Notes under the pieces: model-generated
What the model was told of the DNA's origin: nothing
Database searches by the model: none
What the model saw: only the letters and a program-made list of their open reading frames with translations
Translations under genes and position numbers: made by a program
Assembly: GCA_024516155.1 (NCBI GenBank)
Contig: JAJJXM010000056.1
Span: forward strand, 372,001-436,000
Direction of reading: 5' to 3'
Length of the DNA: 64,000 bases
Origin: Pyronema omphalodes
Lineage: Eukaryota > Ascomycota > Pezizomycetes > Pezizales > Pyronemataceae
Part shown: in pieces, positions 35,261 to 47,363 of the stretch
Layout: every line of letters begins with the position of its first letter
How positions within the stretch are numbered: position 1 is the stretch's first letter

Positions 35261-35455
35261 TACCGTTGACCACCAATCAATCCGCATTCATCAACTGTCA
35301 ATTACATTCGACACAAACCAGCGCCTTGGAATGAGAGATTCAGCATGACACAGGAGTCCGCCTCGAGAGATCTACAGTCTTGAGATCAAACTCGAGCTCT
35401 GGAATGTCTAGACTTGCTGTTCAATCATAGCCCATCAACTCGAGTACATGTCACC

Positions 35456-35572
35456 ATGAACCAAGAAGCTTCCCTCTTCTTCTTGTCTCTTCTTCTCCGC
35501 CTGGTGCTCCGTTTTAGCCTGCTGTACGACATTTCCCCAAAGAGCAGTCTATATGACATGTTCCCTATATGA
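35456..35572 (+). CDS. Possible 38-residue hydrophobic small ORF
   Basis: The ATG sits in good fungal context (TCACCATGA). The product is a short hydrophobic peptide beginning MNQEASLFFLSLLLRLVL, able to form one membrane helix. It overlaps the start of a second frame (35553-35873, 106 codons) that also begins with a signal-peptide-like stretch, LAVLLTLPCPHPAASS. Neither matches a known family; both may be chance. Confidence 0.15.
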   Translation: MNQEASLFFLSLLLRLVLRFSLLYDISPKSSLYDMFPI

Positions 35573-36906
35573 GTTGCTGTACCTTGCAGTTCTTCTTACT
35601 CTTCCTTGTCCGCACCCAGCTGCCTCGTCAGAATTCCATCTATTCTCAAGGCCCATCCTGACCGAGCTCGCAGGTGAGAGCATCAGCGGCCAGTCTATGG
35701 GTATAAAACTCGCAGGATTCAGGAACAAAAAACCTATTCCGCCCACTCTATTCGTAAATGAAAGCCTCATCAGACAATTTTTCCTACCTCCGTCATATCA
35801 TTCTGCTCATCGACCTCGCATCCACCATAGCAACCAAAAAAAAACCGGGTCTATCCGAAATTGCAATAGCTAAAGAACGCACGTTCCCCGAATTAAATAT
35901 GGGTAATTTAAGAAACCGAAGAAAATCTGCTCCCGCGAGAAAAATGTTCTCCCGTCGAGAATAAAACTCCACTTGTTAAGCCGTGGCGTGCAACTTCTGC
36001 CGCCGTAAATATTCTATAGCCTTCTTCTATCGCCATCTCATATCCGTATTTAGTGGAGAATCCTTGTAAACGACGGAACCGTCAAGAACCGCGAATTTTT
36101 TAACTTCATGCACAAAATTCTCTCTGTATGTAGACTATGATTTGCTTTCGGACTCTCCTGAGGGGAAAGCACACTGCTTAGTATTGTCTGTTGTGAGTAT
36201 ACAAAAAAAAACTCATCAGAAGCACCATACATACAACTTTTGACTAGCTTTACCAATCAATCGACCGCATTAGGAAGCCGATAATGCGGGGTGCGCGGTG
36301 TAGGAGAACAGCGGGAGCGGGCGAACATAAGCAAGCTATTCTAAGAAACTTCAACATTGACGATCACTCGGAGCCTTGGCATCATTTTCTCGTCGCGTTA
36401 CGTGACGGTAGCGCGTCTTCTGAAGTGAAGCGACAGGAGGCACGGCGAGGAACGCGGATCTTGATACTCATCGAAATCTACCACATCTCAACAACGAAAC
36501 TCATTGCATTTCCGAAAATACGCAAAAACACGATTCAAGTCGTCAGAATCTACTCATCTGCTTTAGCACTGCTATACCTCACAATCAAAGACGTTAATGA
36601 TTAGCTTGCCCTTTGAATGAACAGCTCTGCAGTACATCTCCAGTAACACTGCCATCAGGGTCGAGTACTTACCTATACCTCCCAATATAGTGACCGTCTT
36701 CAATCCCTTCTTTGAACCATCCTAAGGACAGATTGACAATCCTACTTTTAAAGCCTACTCCGCACACTCCGCCTCCGTGCACTCATTCCTAATAACGTCT
36801 CACAAACATTTGACTTCCACGACCATAACATACAACCACAACCCACATCCTGCCACATCCCGCATTGTCATTACAAATCTCCCTCACGGGAGTCTAACTG
36901 AGTACC

Positions 36907-39900
36907 ATGGCCTCTGTCAATGGCCTCATGGATGGGTCAACCGCAGATGGCGTTCCGGGTCATCAGTTTGCTCCACCCGCAGTTGAGCGACCGAAAGCCG
37001 CAGAGCTCTTTTTCATGAAAAGTTCCGACAAGAGTACGTGCGCAGATAACGTTATACCTCACCTATTCCACGATCCGATTAGGGGACCCGATTTGGAATA
37101 ACTACTGACGGACCCATAGAGAAGCTACAACAGCAACAAGCCGAAGCCGCCGCCGCCGAAGCAGCATTGATCCAGGAGCAACAAACGCGCAACTTATCAC
37201 TCGAATCTAATGGCGACATTCCTGAGGCCGAAGCTACAGATCCAAAAACCAAACCATCCCGCAAGCCGAAAGCGCCGCCTAAAAAACCTCGGGCGCCAAC
37301 AAAAGGGAAAAAGTCGAAAGCAGAGGCTGATCCGACGCAGGCAGCTGAGCCAACTTCTGAACCCATCTTAAACCTACCTTCTTCAATCGATATAGATCCT
37401 ATTACCGCCGCCGCTGCTCCTTTAATACCTTCATTGTCGGTACAGGCATCGGCTGTTGGAGGATCTACTGCTTTGCTAGAGACTGCGGAGGCGGATTTTG
37501 ATTTGAATCCAAGGAGGAGTAAACGACAAAAGACTACACCTCCAAAAACTTCTCCAACCACAGCTACCTTTCGGATGTCTGTGGATAATGAAACGGGGAT
37601 GATTTTGCATAGCAGTAGCCCCATACGTGATCCTACTGATCGGATGTCAGGCTTGATTTTGGAGTCGGAACTTGGAGTACCACCGACAAGTCCTATATTA
37701 CCTGCGGCGCGGACCAGTGGTAATGTTGGCGGAACCTTTGAACTCCCTCTTACACCTAGCAAACCATCTGGATATCAGAGAACATGGGCTAGCTACAACA
37801 AGAAGACGCATATCTTCACCGTCCATGGATCTTTGGCAACATCGATAAAGCCTACAAATACATTACCCAGCAGTCCTCCTCCCCAACCAGTGGTGAAAAA
37901 TGCCTTCTCACTGCTTGGAAAGAAGAAAGTTGAACTGCCGAAGAAACCAGCAGTTAAGGAGCCTAAAGAATTTCAATCAGACTCAGACATGGACATGGCT
38001 GAATTCAAATCTACAAAATCCAAGGGTAGGAAAGTAGCCCCCAGAAAGACACAGAAGAAAGAGGTTGCACTACCCCCACAAGCTCTACCTCTACGTCCAC
38101 CACCATCTCCACCGCCGGAGGCTGCGATGGTGGAGACAGGACCAGCGCCTATCAATCCAATGTTTAACATTGACCCGCAGCTTCTTGGATGGCAACCTTT
38201 GGCTAGCATAAACCCTCCTCCTACTGCCCTGACATCAACAGTTCCTCCCCCAGAAAACGCAGCTCCAGCTCCAGCTGTCAAAAAGGCACCCCATCCATTC
38301 TTCAGCGCCTCGGGCCGTAAAAAGCTCGCTTCAACCGCGGAGCCAGCTGTAGTAGAATCAACCTTGAATGCGGGACCAGCAGTGGCACCAACAGTAGCTC
38401 ATCAAGCTCCACCAAGACCGCCGTTAAATAACAACTGGGCATTATCCTTTTCAAACACCAAAGCCGATGCACCGAAAATCCCTGGAATGAAAGAGCCTGC
38501 CTGGCCAATTCAAGGAAGCATGCACGTCCGAGGCCTTTCTCCCCTGGAGGCCTTAATACGTCCTATGAACGACTTTTCCCTTAAGCCCCGCAAATTAAAA
38601 GACACCTCTGTCTCCATCTCACCCTCCGAAAACATCCTCCACCGCCTAGCATCACGTCTTCAGTTTTCCGCCATCGAAAAAGATGTAGAATCCGAGGATT
38701 ACGCAACACGGAAATACTTCAGCGTTCCATCTGAGGTTCGCCTACCAACCCGGCATATCATAACCAGCTCTGAACTTCAAGACAAAGTCCGGACTAGAGT
38801 AAATGCTCGATTACCGCATCCCAAAGCCCTTACAAAGATGGAAAATCCTGAATCGGATTCGGATTCAAATGGGGATATCGTAGTGGCTGGAACTAGTGTT
38901 CATCCGGCTTTATTAAGGCTTTATAAACGGCTTGGAACCGAGTTTACAGCCTTCGATTTTCATCAGTATGAAACTGTACCTTGGGAGGTGAAATATGCGC
39001 CTCAGACGATTGCAGAAATTTTACAGCCGGGAAATGAGGAGAAGAAATTAATCCGGAACTGGCTCATTGAGCTTCAGACCGATAATGTTACCGTCAAAGG
39101 TGGTGGGAAGGGTAAAAGAAAAGCAAAGGGCACTGGGAAAGTAGTCCCGAAGAAGAAAAGAAAGAAGAAGAACAGTGACCTGGATGGGTTCGTGGTAGAT
39201 GGGGAATCAGAGGCAAATATCATGGACGACATTACGGATGTCGACGAAGATGATTGGCTGGTTAACCCTACTACTAAGACGAAGAAGAGTACGGTTAGGT
39301 CTGGAGATAAGGTCAATGAGTTACAGGAATATTTGGGGATTACGAAAACCCCGGCCAAGAAGACAAATACTATTGTAATTAGTGGACCAACTGGATGCGG
39401 AAAAACTGCAGCGGTATATGCGGTTGCGAAAGAGCTCGGATTCCATGTTTTTGAGGTCTTTTCGGGAATGAAGAGGAGTGGAAAAGATATCCAGGAACAG
39501 GTGGGAGATATGAGCAGGAATCATTTGGTGCATCAACGAAATGTAGCCATTGAATCCAATAATCCTTTCGCTAAAGCCAAAGCGGCGAAATCAGCAGTTA
39601 AAAGTTTTGAGGAGGAGCTCCAGACGCGCCAGAAACAGTCACTGATTCTCTTCGAGGAGGTTGATGTGCTTTTTGAAGAAGACAAGGGTTTTTGGAGTGC
39701 TGTTATCAGCTTGATGGCTGAGTCGAAGAGACCAATAGTACTAACTTGCAACGACGAGTCCCAGATTCCATGGGACGATCTACAACTTCATGCAATTTTG
39801 CGCTTTAGTCTACCGCCGAGTGACATTTTGGTGGATTACCTACTTTTGATGGCTGCAAACGAAGGACACCTCTTAAACCGAAAGGCTATCTACTCTTTAA

Positions 39901-41022
39901 TGCTTTATAACGGTAACGATATTCGTGCCTGTATTATGAACTTGCAATTTTACTGTTGTATGGCGGTTGGAGACCGCCGTGCCGGATTGGACTGGATGAT
40001 TGACCGCTCTTCCGCTGGTAAAGATATCGGAGCCAACGGTGAGAAATTACGTGTCGTAAGCGAGGATACTTACTATTGGGGTATGGGCCTTGCTCCTAAC
40101 GCACCAAGCCTAGAGGAGGACGAAAAATGGCGGGATGTCTGGGATGAGCATCATCTCGATATCGGCGCATCAGCTGCCTCGGAAAAGGGCCTTGAAGACT
40201 ATGCAGCCCTTCTTTGGGACAGAGGCGCAGACAAGATCACTTCTCTTGATGCATTTTGTAATTACTACGACTCCCTGAGCGCAGCCGATGCCTTCTCCTC
40301 CTTGGAAGCGTCTGGTTCTGACTTGGTATGTTTCCCTGTGTGCTTGCGGTGAGGTGACCACTGCTAACTTTCTATAGCCTCGTCTTGATCCTACACCTCC
40401 TCCTCTCAGCCTGCTACCCACCGTCGAGTACAACTCCCCCATAGGTTACAAGCTTCTACAAACCGAGCTTCTTGAAGTTCCTGCTTCTGTTGAAGTCGAT
40501 CTCGCTACATATACCCGCTCTTTATCTCGGCGCCACTTAGGAAACATCTTGTCAAAATATGGCCCCCTTCCTGCCGTGACAAATAGAGATATCACCAATG
40601 CTATTTTATCTCGCGATTCTTCGAAGCGTGTATCTGGCCTTGAGATACAGTCACTGTTTTCGCCGCTTTCGAAGGCGGATACGATATCTGCATCTACGCC
40701 GGCGACGATTCATAGCTCTATATACCCATCTGTAAGGCTACTGACGACAGAAGTTGCGCCATGGGTCAGGAGCATCCTAAGATATGATGTTGCGATGGAG
40801 AAGGAGAGGAGAAAAGGAGGGAGGTTGTTAGGAGGACGGAGAAAGACTCGAGCAGCGAGGTTGGCGACAGAGGGTGGAAGTAGAGGGGGTAGGAAGGAGA
40901 GGTGGTTTGCGAAGCTTGGTGCAGATGTTCTTACGCGCACAGGGAATGAGGAATGGTTAAATGGGCCGGATGAGGAGGAGGATGCAGTAGGGGAGCCGGA
41001 TGATGAAATGGAGATCGAGTAA
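36907..41022 (+). CDS. ELG1: Elg1/ATAD5-like AAA+ PCNA unloader
   Basis: Three exons, 36907-37033, 37120-40325 and 40378-41022, encode 1,325 residues. The N-terminal half is disordered and basic (KPSRKPKAPPKKPRAP), with FF and Ser-rich patches that may hold PIP or SUMO-interacting motifs. The AAA+ core starts near VPWEVKYAPQTIAEIL, with Walker A GPTGCGKT at about 798-805, Walker B LILFEEVDVLFEED near 884-897 and sensor 1 VLTCND. A Lys-rich insert (KKKRKKK) sits just before the P-loop region. Elg1 forms an RFC-like complex with Rfc2-5 and removes PCNA from DNA after replication. Length and the EEVD-type Walker B fit Elg1 rather than Rfc1 or Ctf18. Start ATG lies in context ACCATGG. The last exon ends in an acidic tail. 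Confidence 0.92.
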
Positions 41023-41395
41023 AGTAATGATACCAGTCTTAGGTGATTAGCGGGAGTTTTTGGATGTTTTGGTTTGGGGATTTTGGGATAGATGAGATGA
41101 AGCATCGTTTTCAGAAGCTGTAGATAACTTTAGATGGCTTGAAGTACATAAAGAAAAGGTACCAAGTTTGCTATGAATTTGAGCTGTTGTGAGGTGCCAC
41201 CAGAGCATGATGATCGATCGCGGTACATATCAACATCCCTGCATCTTTAGACTCGAGATGATTTACCAATAGACCCGATCTAAAGCTGCGAGCTAAATAT
41301 GTACGTGCTTCACTCGGGGTTCATAAGCTACATCTTCCCCGCAGTGGTTTGGATTTCTCCTCCTGTTCCCTCTGTCTCCATCCACAACACCCACC
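41023..41395. other. ELG1-BTB intergenic spacer
   Basis: 373 bases between two tandem plus-strand genes, holding the ELG1 3' UTR and the promoter of the BTB gene. No distinct motif was recognised. Confidence 0.4.
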
Positions 41396-42934
41396 ATGAA
41401 CCTGGAAGCAACGAAACCGGGCTGGGCAAAGCTCCCCTGCAAAATCCCAAAAGCCGTCCATCACATGAGCTCCCCATATGCATACGACATGTCGGACGGC
41501 CAAATAGACCCCGACATCGAACCTTTCAAGAGCCTTCTCCGCCTTGCTAAATCAGCAATCTCACACGGTGATGTCTGTTTATGTCAGAGTTTGCTTGACC
41601 CAGATGGTGTTTACACCTGGTCTTTCCTACTTAGTCGGGAGTTTTACAAGTCAACCACACCTATCCATCCACCATCACTCCACCGTCCAAAGGTCGATTA
41701 CCGTCTTACAACAGAAGCTGGATTAAAACAATTGGACGATTACTATTGTATACCCGCATGTTTCAACTTTGGCCTTTCCGAACACCATAACCACCACAGA
41801 AAAGAAGACTTCTCCCTCATCATCAAGGACCCTGCCACCAAAGAAACGAAAGCTACTGTTGGGATCCATCGAGCGCTGCTGGAGGCTCGCGTCGATTACT
41901 TCTACGTATTATTCAACAGTGGTTTTGCGGACTCCAAACAAAAAGCAGCTATTTTGTACTCGGATGATGTCAGCCCAGCAGCAGCAGAGATGATCAGAAG
42001 TTGGTGCTATTGCAATGCCTACTCGGATTTTTGGTCGGATATAATGCCACCCGTCGAAACAGTGTTGGATACGGCTATAGCGGCGGACTATTTGAGGATT
42101 CCGGATTTGCTGAAATGGTGCCTACATGTCTTTTATGTGGCGACGGACAACTTCAATAAGGAAACAATGGTTCCGGGATGCGAGACTCTTATACCAAAGT
42201 TATTGACGGAGCTTTATAAGAGACCACAACTTAACGACTTTTCAAAACCGCTATATAATGATGCCATGTCTATGCTTACACAAACATCATCTCTGGAGAA
42301 AATGTGGAAGCTAAGGGTCCTTCAGATGCCCGAAATTGTGCTCGAAGACCTCGTTTCTAGGACTATAGAAATAGCTTCCCGGGAACCATCTTTATCCTTT
42401 GATCTTGCTATTGGACTGGTCAAACTGGAAGGAAAAACCAGGGGCTCAAAGGAGAAGCAAAAGTGGGACGACATGCTACTGGAACCGATGTTTACGGCTT
42501 TATTACCGTATCTGGCGGATAATATTGACAAGATTGACTGGTGGGAGAATGTTCTATCATTCGAATTCGATAAATTCAACACTACAGACGTTCTTCTCAA
42601 GTTGCCAGATTTTGCTAAACCACGAAACTGTAAAAAGATGTACGAATTATATCATAAGCTGGACACGTTAATGACTTCCGAAGACATAATGGAGTCAAAT
42701 AAAGAGAAAGTAAAGGAGGCAAAAAAGAAATTGGTTGCTTGGTTTGGGAGGAATTGGTTAAGCATGGCAGTGGCAAGGCCAGCCTTTTTTGGTGAATGGG
42801 AGTACCCTTCGATAGAGTCTCTGGCAAAGGAACTCAAGGTGGAGATAAAAGATCTTGTGTTTATGAAACCAAATCAGAAACCGCCTGGGAAGCCCAGTGC
42901 AGCGTCTTCTAAGAGGTCTTCGAAGGACAAGTAG
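41396..42934 (+). CDS. BTB/POZ domain protein
   Basis: An intronless 512-codon frame with ATG in strong context (CACCATGAA). A BTB/POZ-like domain covers about 136-245: RKEDFSLIIKDPATKETKA, then VGIHRALLEARVDYFYVLFNSGF and a helical remainder. It is preceded by a 130-residue N-terminal region and followed by a long helical BACK-like part and a Lys/Ser-rich tail (SKRSSKDK). BTB proteins dimerise and often act as Cullin-3 substrate adaptors; this specific role is inferred from the fold alone. A later start at Met35 is possible but the Kozak context favours the first ATG. The specific family is not recognised. Confidence 0.8.
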   Translation: MNLEATKPGWAKLPCKIPKAVHHMSSPYAYDMSDGQIDPDIEPFKSLLRLAKSAISHGDVCLCQSLLDPDGVYTWSFLLSREFYKSTTPIHPPSLHRPKVDYRLTTEAGLKQLDDYYCIPACFNFGLSEHHNHHRKEDFSLIIKDPATKETKATVGIHRALLEARVDYFYVLFNSGFADSKQKAAILYSDDVSPAAAEMIRSWCYCNAYSDFWSDIMPPVETVLDTAIAADYLRIPDLLKWCLHVFYVATDNFNKETMVPGCETLIPKLLTELYKRPQLNDFSKPLYNDAMSMLTQTSSLEKMWKLRVLQMPEIVLEDLVSRTIEIASREPSLSFDLAIGLVKLEGKTRGSKEKQKWDDMLLEPMFTALLPYLADNIDKIDWWENVLSFEFDKFNTTDVLLKLPDFAKPRNCKKMYELYHKLDTLMTSEDIMESNKEKVKEAKKKLVAWFGRNWLSMAVARPAFFGEWEYPSIESLAKELKVEIKDLVFMKPNQKPPGKPSAASSKRSSKDK

Positions 42935-42964
42935 ATAATGTATTTTTATAATGTGTATGTATTT

Positions 42965-42970
42965 AATAAA
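42965..42970 (+). terminator. Polyadenylation signal AATAAA of the BTB gene
   Basis: AATAAA lies 30 bases after the BTB stop and 23 bases before the tRNA-Ser gene. Cleavage at the usual distance would fall at or inside the tRNA gene. Confidence 0.5.
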
Positions 42971-42992
42971 CCCCAAGCTAAAACATAACACT

Positions 42993-43073
42993 GGCGCTGT
43001 GGCCGAGTGGTTAAGGCGAGAGATTAGAAATCTCTTACGTTCGCGTGCGCAGGTTCGAGTCCTGTCGGCGTCG
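42993..43073 (+). tRNA. tRNA-Ser (anticodon AGA)
   Basis: An 81-base tRNA-Ser with acceptor GGCGCTG/CGGCGTC, D-stem GCC/GGC, anticodon loop TTAGAAA between AGAGA and TCTCT, long variable arm and B box GGTTCGAGTCC. I take this as the standard form; the other two copies differ at two base pairs. A T5 terminator follows at about 43079. It starts 58 bases after the BTB stop codon on the same strand. Confidence 0.95.
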
Positions 43074-44162
43074 CTATCCTTTTTCCCTCGTGATGTAGAT
43101 TGCCCTCCTCGCGTATGCCTATCAAACATTCCTCACTCTTCGGAAAGGATCGGAATTTTCGTTCCCTTCCGTGAAGTAAAAAAAAAAACTTTTACGTTTA
43201 CAATTACTTAGCCAAGCCTCGGATGATACACCTGTTCTGATTTTTTTCTTCGCTTCAAGAGCAAAAAATCCGCACAAAAAAGCGTTGTACATATTTGTAG
43301 AATGTGATGCAATGCCACCGTACAAATCGAGGCTCTGTCAACGCGCAGAACAAAAAAGCCTCAGTCCACAATCTCGCGCACACCCGACCGCCGCCCTTCT
43401 GAACCAGCAAGACCAGACCACACCCCCCGTCCCCACTCCGAGCGAAAGTCCACACCCCCCAGCACACAGGTGTCGCCCCAACCTATCATTTGGGATGCCA
43501 GGCGGCGGCAATCATACGATGCTCCCGTGACAAATACCCGAGCGCGTTCCAAACCGCATGCTAAAGGCGTGACTCGTCCTCCACCACCTTATCCAATCCT
43601 TTGAAGTAGTACCCCCCAACCAACCTCCCTTTGCTGCCTTGCAGTGGCAAAGCTGTCAAAAGTCTCCAATAAATAACGATTACGCGCACAGTAACACATT
43701 GAACATTGGTACTCTTTTATTACAGTTGCACTTAATTCCGTCACCCACCGACCACCGACTACCGACATACCGACATACCGAAGGATAAAGACGAAAGATC
43801 CACGATCCGAGCAAAAAAAAAAAAGGGAACTGTTTACCGTGGCAATTACTCTACAAACGAGCGTTATAACGACGTGGAACACATACCAGTAGCCAGCCAG
43901 CCAGCCAGCCATCCAGCCAGCCATCCAGCATCACCAAGTTTAGTCGAGACTCGCCAACTCACTCTTGGGGAATCGAAGTTCAATTCGAGCAACCTGATTT
44001 GATCATATAACGACAGTTGTCATAAACGAAATCACGAAAATCGGTTTCCCTTTTTTTTTTTTTTGGTTCTACTTCTACGTCTATACGTCTACTTCTACGT
44101 CTACGTCTATACGTCTACTTTATATTACCGTATCCTTTTACCTCCCTTTTTTTCCAACGACA
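43074..44162. other. Spacer
   Basis: Contains CCAGCCAGCCAG repeats (43885-43928) and TACGTCTA repeats (44075-44120) just before the small gene at 44163. No gene recognised. Confidence 0.4.
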
Positions 44163-44636
44163 ATGCCCGAAACTTCTGGTCGATGTCCAGTTCCGAACTG
44201 TACCTACGTGGCGAATCCTTCCTCGAAATCCGATCCTCAAAAACGTCTCTACACACACCTATGTCAACAACGAAAAGCGGGCTGTCAAGCTCATCTGGAA
44301 TTTAATTACACCCATTACCGACCACGGGTTCTAAGAACTGTGATTGCGAATTGGACACCGGATGAAAAAGCGGCACATCAACGGGCACGGAATCGAGAGA
44401 GGGCTAGAAGATTTCGGGAAAGGAAGAAGGGGAAATCAGAAGATAAGATATTAGATGATGCTAATATGGTATTGGATGATATGAGGGATGAGAGTGAAGG
44501 AATGGCAGAGGAGAATGTAGTTGTGAGAATATTGGAACAATTTATCAAGACTGGTATGGATAGGAAGAGAGTAATTGAAGTCTTGATAGACGAACTTAAG
44601 AAGGAAGAGATGGAGAAGGATTGGAGTGATGTTTAG
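44163..44636 (+). CDS. Small orphan protein with Cys/His cluster and basic helix
   Basis: An intronless 157-codon frame starting in good context (GACAATGCC). Residues 8-44 hold C8, C13, H32, C34, C41 and H44, spaced so that a metal site is plausible (CPVPNC, THLCQQ, GCQAH). A basic Arg-rich helix follows (ARNRERARRFRERKKG, about 75-90) and then an acidic helical region ending EEMEKDWSDV. This suggests a small nucleic-acid-binding protein, but it matches no family I can name; it is not a canonical C2H2 finger. Frame, composition and start context favour a real gene. Confidence 0.6.
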   Translation: MPETSGRCPVPNCTYVANPSSKSDPQKRLYTHLCQQRKAGCQAHLEFNYTHYRPRVLRTVIANWTPDEKAAHQRARNRERARRFRERKKGKSEDKILDDANMVLDDMRDESEGMAEENVVVRILEQFIKTGMDRKRVIEVLIDELKKEEMEKDWSDV

Positions 44637-46865
44637 AATTATGTTATTTTTTTTTACTTTTTTTTTACATATGCTGTAGAGATGTAGGTTACTGCTACTT
44701 ACCTACCTACAGCATGGTTCGGCGTTTGGTTTTTGCGATAGGAGTTTATTGATTATAGCGGCGGAATTAAAGTCGTTTCATATATATATATATATATATA
44801 TTATACTAGCTATACTATGCATCTGATTAAGGACCCCAAGCTCGAAAAGCTGGTGATAGGTCCGAGACCGTTGTATACTGCCGAATATTATGCCTGTAGG
44901 AAGCTACTTATTTTTTGAGAACTGTAAGAAAGTCTGTAGAACCATAGAATAATGTCATATAGTTATCATAAAAAAGCAATGTATCATGCGAACCAATTCA
45001 TGAGAGACAGACATCAGATACATCAGGGACATCAGGGACATCAGGTACACCAGGGACAAACGGACATACCGGACATTGCGGCCCAGGGTGTACCGTAGAC
45101 ATACGATACTCACATAACCAAAGTACCGAACGAAGCCGAACTTAGGGAAGCGTATAAAGCACGAATTAAAGCTCAAGCCAAATTCTGGAAGTTCGAACCA
45201 ATTTTCTGGAAGCCCGAGTATAAGTGCTTGTATGTGTGTATGTGTGTATGTGTGTATGTGTGTATGTGTGTATGTGTGTATGTGTGTATGTGTGTATGTA
45301 TGTATGTATGTGTGTATGTATGTATGTGTGTATATACAAGCTTCGAAAGAAAAGTTCAGTAACCTATATTAAGCTGCTTGCCGACTGGAAGCTTGCTGGC
45401 TGGCTGGATGGTTATGTACATACATAGATAGCTCCAGTTTCGCTACTACGACTACATACGACTACGACTACGACTACCATGCTATAAGTGACATCATCGT
45501 AGATCGTGGGACTAACGCTTATCTGCTAGACTTCATTACTCGTGATTCGTGGATTTTATCATCACTGATCGTATATCATCTATCATTCATCGTTCATCGT
45601 TCATCATCTATCATCTATCGTTAATCGTTCATCATCTATCATCTATCATCTGTCATCCATCGTCAATCCTCAGATATCGCAGATATGATTCCTGGGCCGG
45701 AGTCCTGGGAGCACTGGGAGCCCTGGGAGCCTGGAGAACTCGCCGCCTCTGCATGCCGCCTCCGCAACTGCAACTGAACTAAATGATCAACCAGTAAATG
45801 ATGCCCTGGTATGTACTCCACAAGCCATCCACAATCCATCTTCAATCCAGCACTCCGCAACGTTCGCAAGTCTCAAATTCCTCCAGAGATCTCCTGAAAC
45901 ATAAACACAGTTTTTATCATCCCAAAATCACAAAATCCCTTTTACTCGTTGCCTTTTTCTTTTATTTTTTCTTTTGGGTTGAGTTTGTATATGAAGTTAT
46001 TATCGCTTAGATCAGACTGAGTTGGATTATGTAGGATTATGTAGGATTATGTAGGATTAGATTGGATTAAATTGGATTCTGTAGGATTATGTAGGATTGG
46101 GTTGTTTATGTAGGAATGGGTTGTTTATGTGCTCGGGTACTAAACGGGGTTCAAGAGTGGGGAGTTCGGGAGGGGGGGGGGGGGGGGGTTTGGGGGGGAT
46201 AGATATCGGCTTGCGGGAATGTTTATTGATAGCGGATGATGCCGATGCCGATGGCGATGTTGATGTTGATCATCTTGGCGAAGAGGGGAGGGGGAGACAT
46301 GTGAAATTTGGGTTGAGGTTGAAATTTTGATGTGATGTGATGGGGTTTGGAGCTGGAAGTTGGGGTTGATGGATTGGGTATGGGGTATGGGTGAATGGTA
46401 AGTGAGTGAGTGAGTGAGAATGATAGGATTGATGATAGGTGCTTGGGGGAAGGGATGAGCCGGTGGATTATGATTTTATCGGATTGGTGCTGGCTGAGAC
46501 TGGCTGAGACTGGCTGAGACTGGCTGATTGTTTTTTTTTTGTGGATTAAGATGGCGGGATCTTATGTCGATTACGAGTCTAGGATCTGTTCGATATATCA
46601 TGTGGAGATGCCTGATACCATAGTTTCAAGAGTGAGATGCGATACTAAATCGTTTGTTATAGATGCATATTCTTCCAAAATGTTTCTTCAGTGAAACTAT
46701 TGCAGAACACGGTTTCCCATACTATACGATTGTATATCCGGATTATTACTGATACCTTTGTCTTGATGTATGACACTTCGGCACTCGAGAGTCGATGAAG
46801 CAATCAAAAAACTCCCTTATCAGTAACAGAAGCATTGCCACATAGAAACGGAATATAACCCAACC
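44637..46865. other. Microsatellite-rich spacer
   Basis: Contains a TA tract (44781-44801), a GTATGTGT array, ATCATCTATC-type repeats (45560-45660), GTAGGATTAT repeats (46030-46110), a 17-base G run (46172-46188) and GACTGGCTGA repeats (46496-46527). No gene supported. Confidence 0.5.
45229..45334. repeat. GTATGTGT microsatellite
   Basis: About 105 bases of 8-bp units TGTGTATG, shifting to 4-bp TATG units toward the end. The resulting Val-Cys-Val-Tyr frame is a translated repeat. Confidence 0.9.
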
Positions 46866-46930
46866 TTATTATTATTGAATCATACGCTGATCGAGGCCTC
46901 AAAGGCCCATGCAGGACTAACAATCCAATA
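46866..46930 (-). mobile_element. Retroelement-like 3' end with AATA-type tail
   Basis: On the minus strand this reads TTAGTCCTGCATGGGCC, then GCGTATGATTCAATAATAATAA, closely matching the end of the segment at 51937-52005 in opposite orientation. A shared 3' sequence followed by short A-rich tandem units is typical of non-LTR retroelements and their SINE partners. How far the insertion extends upstream (toward higher coordinates) is unclear. The family is not identified. Confidence 0.45.
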
Positions 46931-47363
46931 TTCTCCAAAAATTCCAAGCCTTAAAGTCCCAAGGCCAAAATTCGCACAGTCTCAAAACCTGAAGCAAGAA
47001 GCCAAAACCCAAAAGTTTTGAATAACTATTAATTCGGGGGAGGGGGACGAAGGTGCGAAGGTGCGAAGGCACGAAAATGTAGGATCTCACATTCGTTGCA
47101 TAAGTCATCCAAGATGAAGAAAGACCCGGAGTCTGTCTCAGATAAACTTGAAGATTCACAACCACATTCTATGACCGCCCACCACGGCTTCTCTACCAAT
47201 TACCCTTCCCCGTAATTCATCGTTGAAAATACACGTAGGGTTTGATAAAGGATCTATGGCGGGATATGAGGAAGCTATTGATTGTCTTGCTGATGAAATG
47301 GATGGATGAGATGTGGGATTATGTGACTATCGGGAAAAGGAGAACAGGAAGGCCCGGAAGGGA

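Larger units (their letters stand above)
35245..36906. other. Divergent intergenic region between STE50 and ELG1
   Basis: Holds a plus-strand TATA-like box at 35252-35260 followed by CCAAT, some short hydrophobic frames near 35456-35873, and the promoter region of ELG1. CGCG-containing motifs (around 36395-36460) lie upstream of ELG1, but no exact ACGCGT replication-gene box was seen. Confidence 0.4.
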
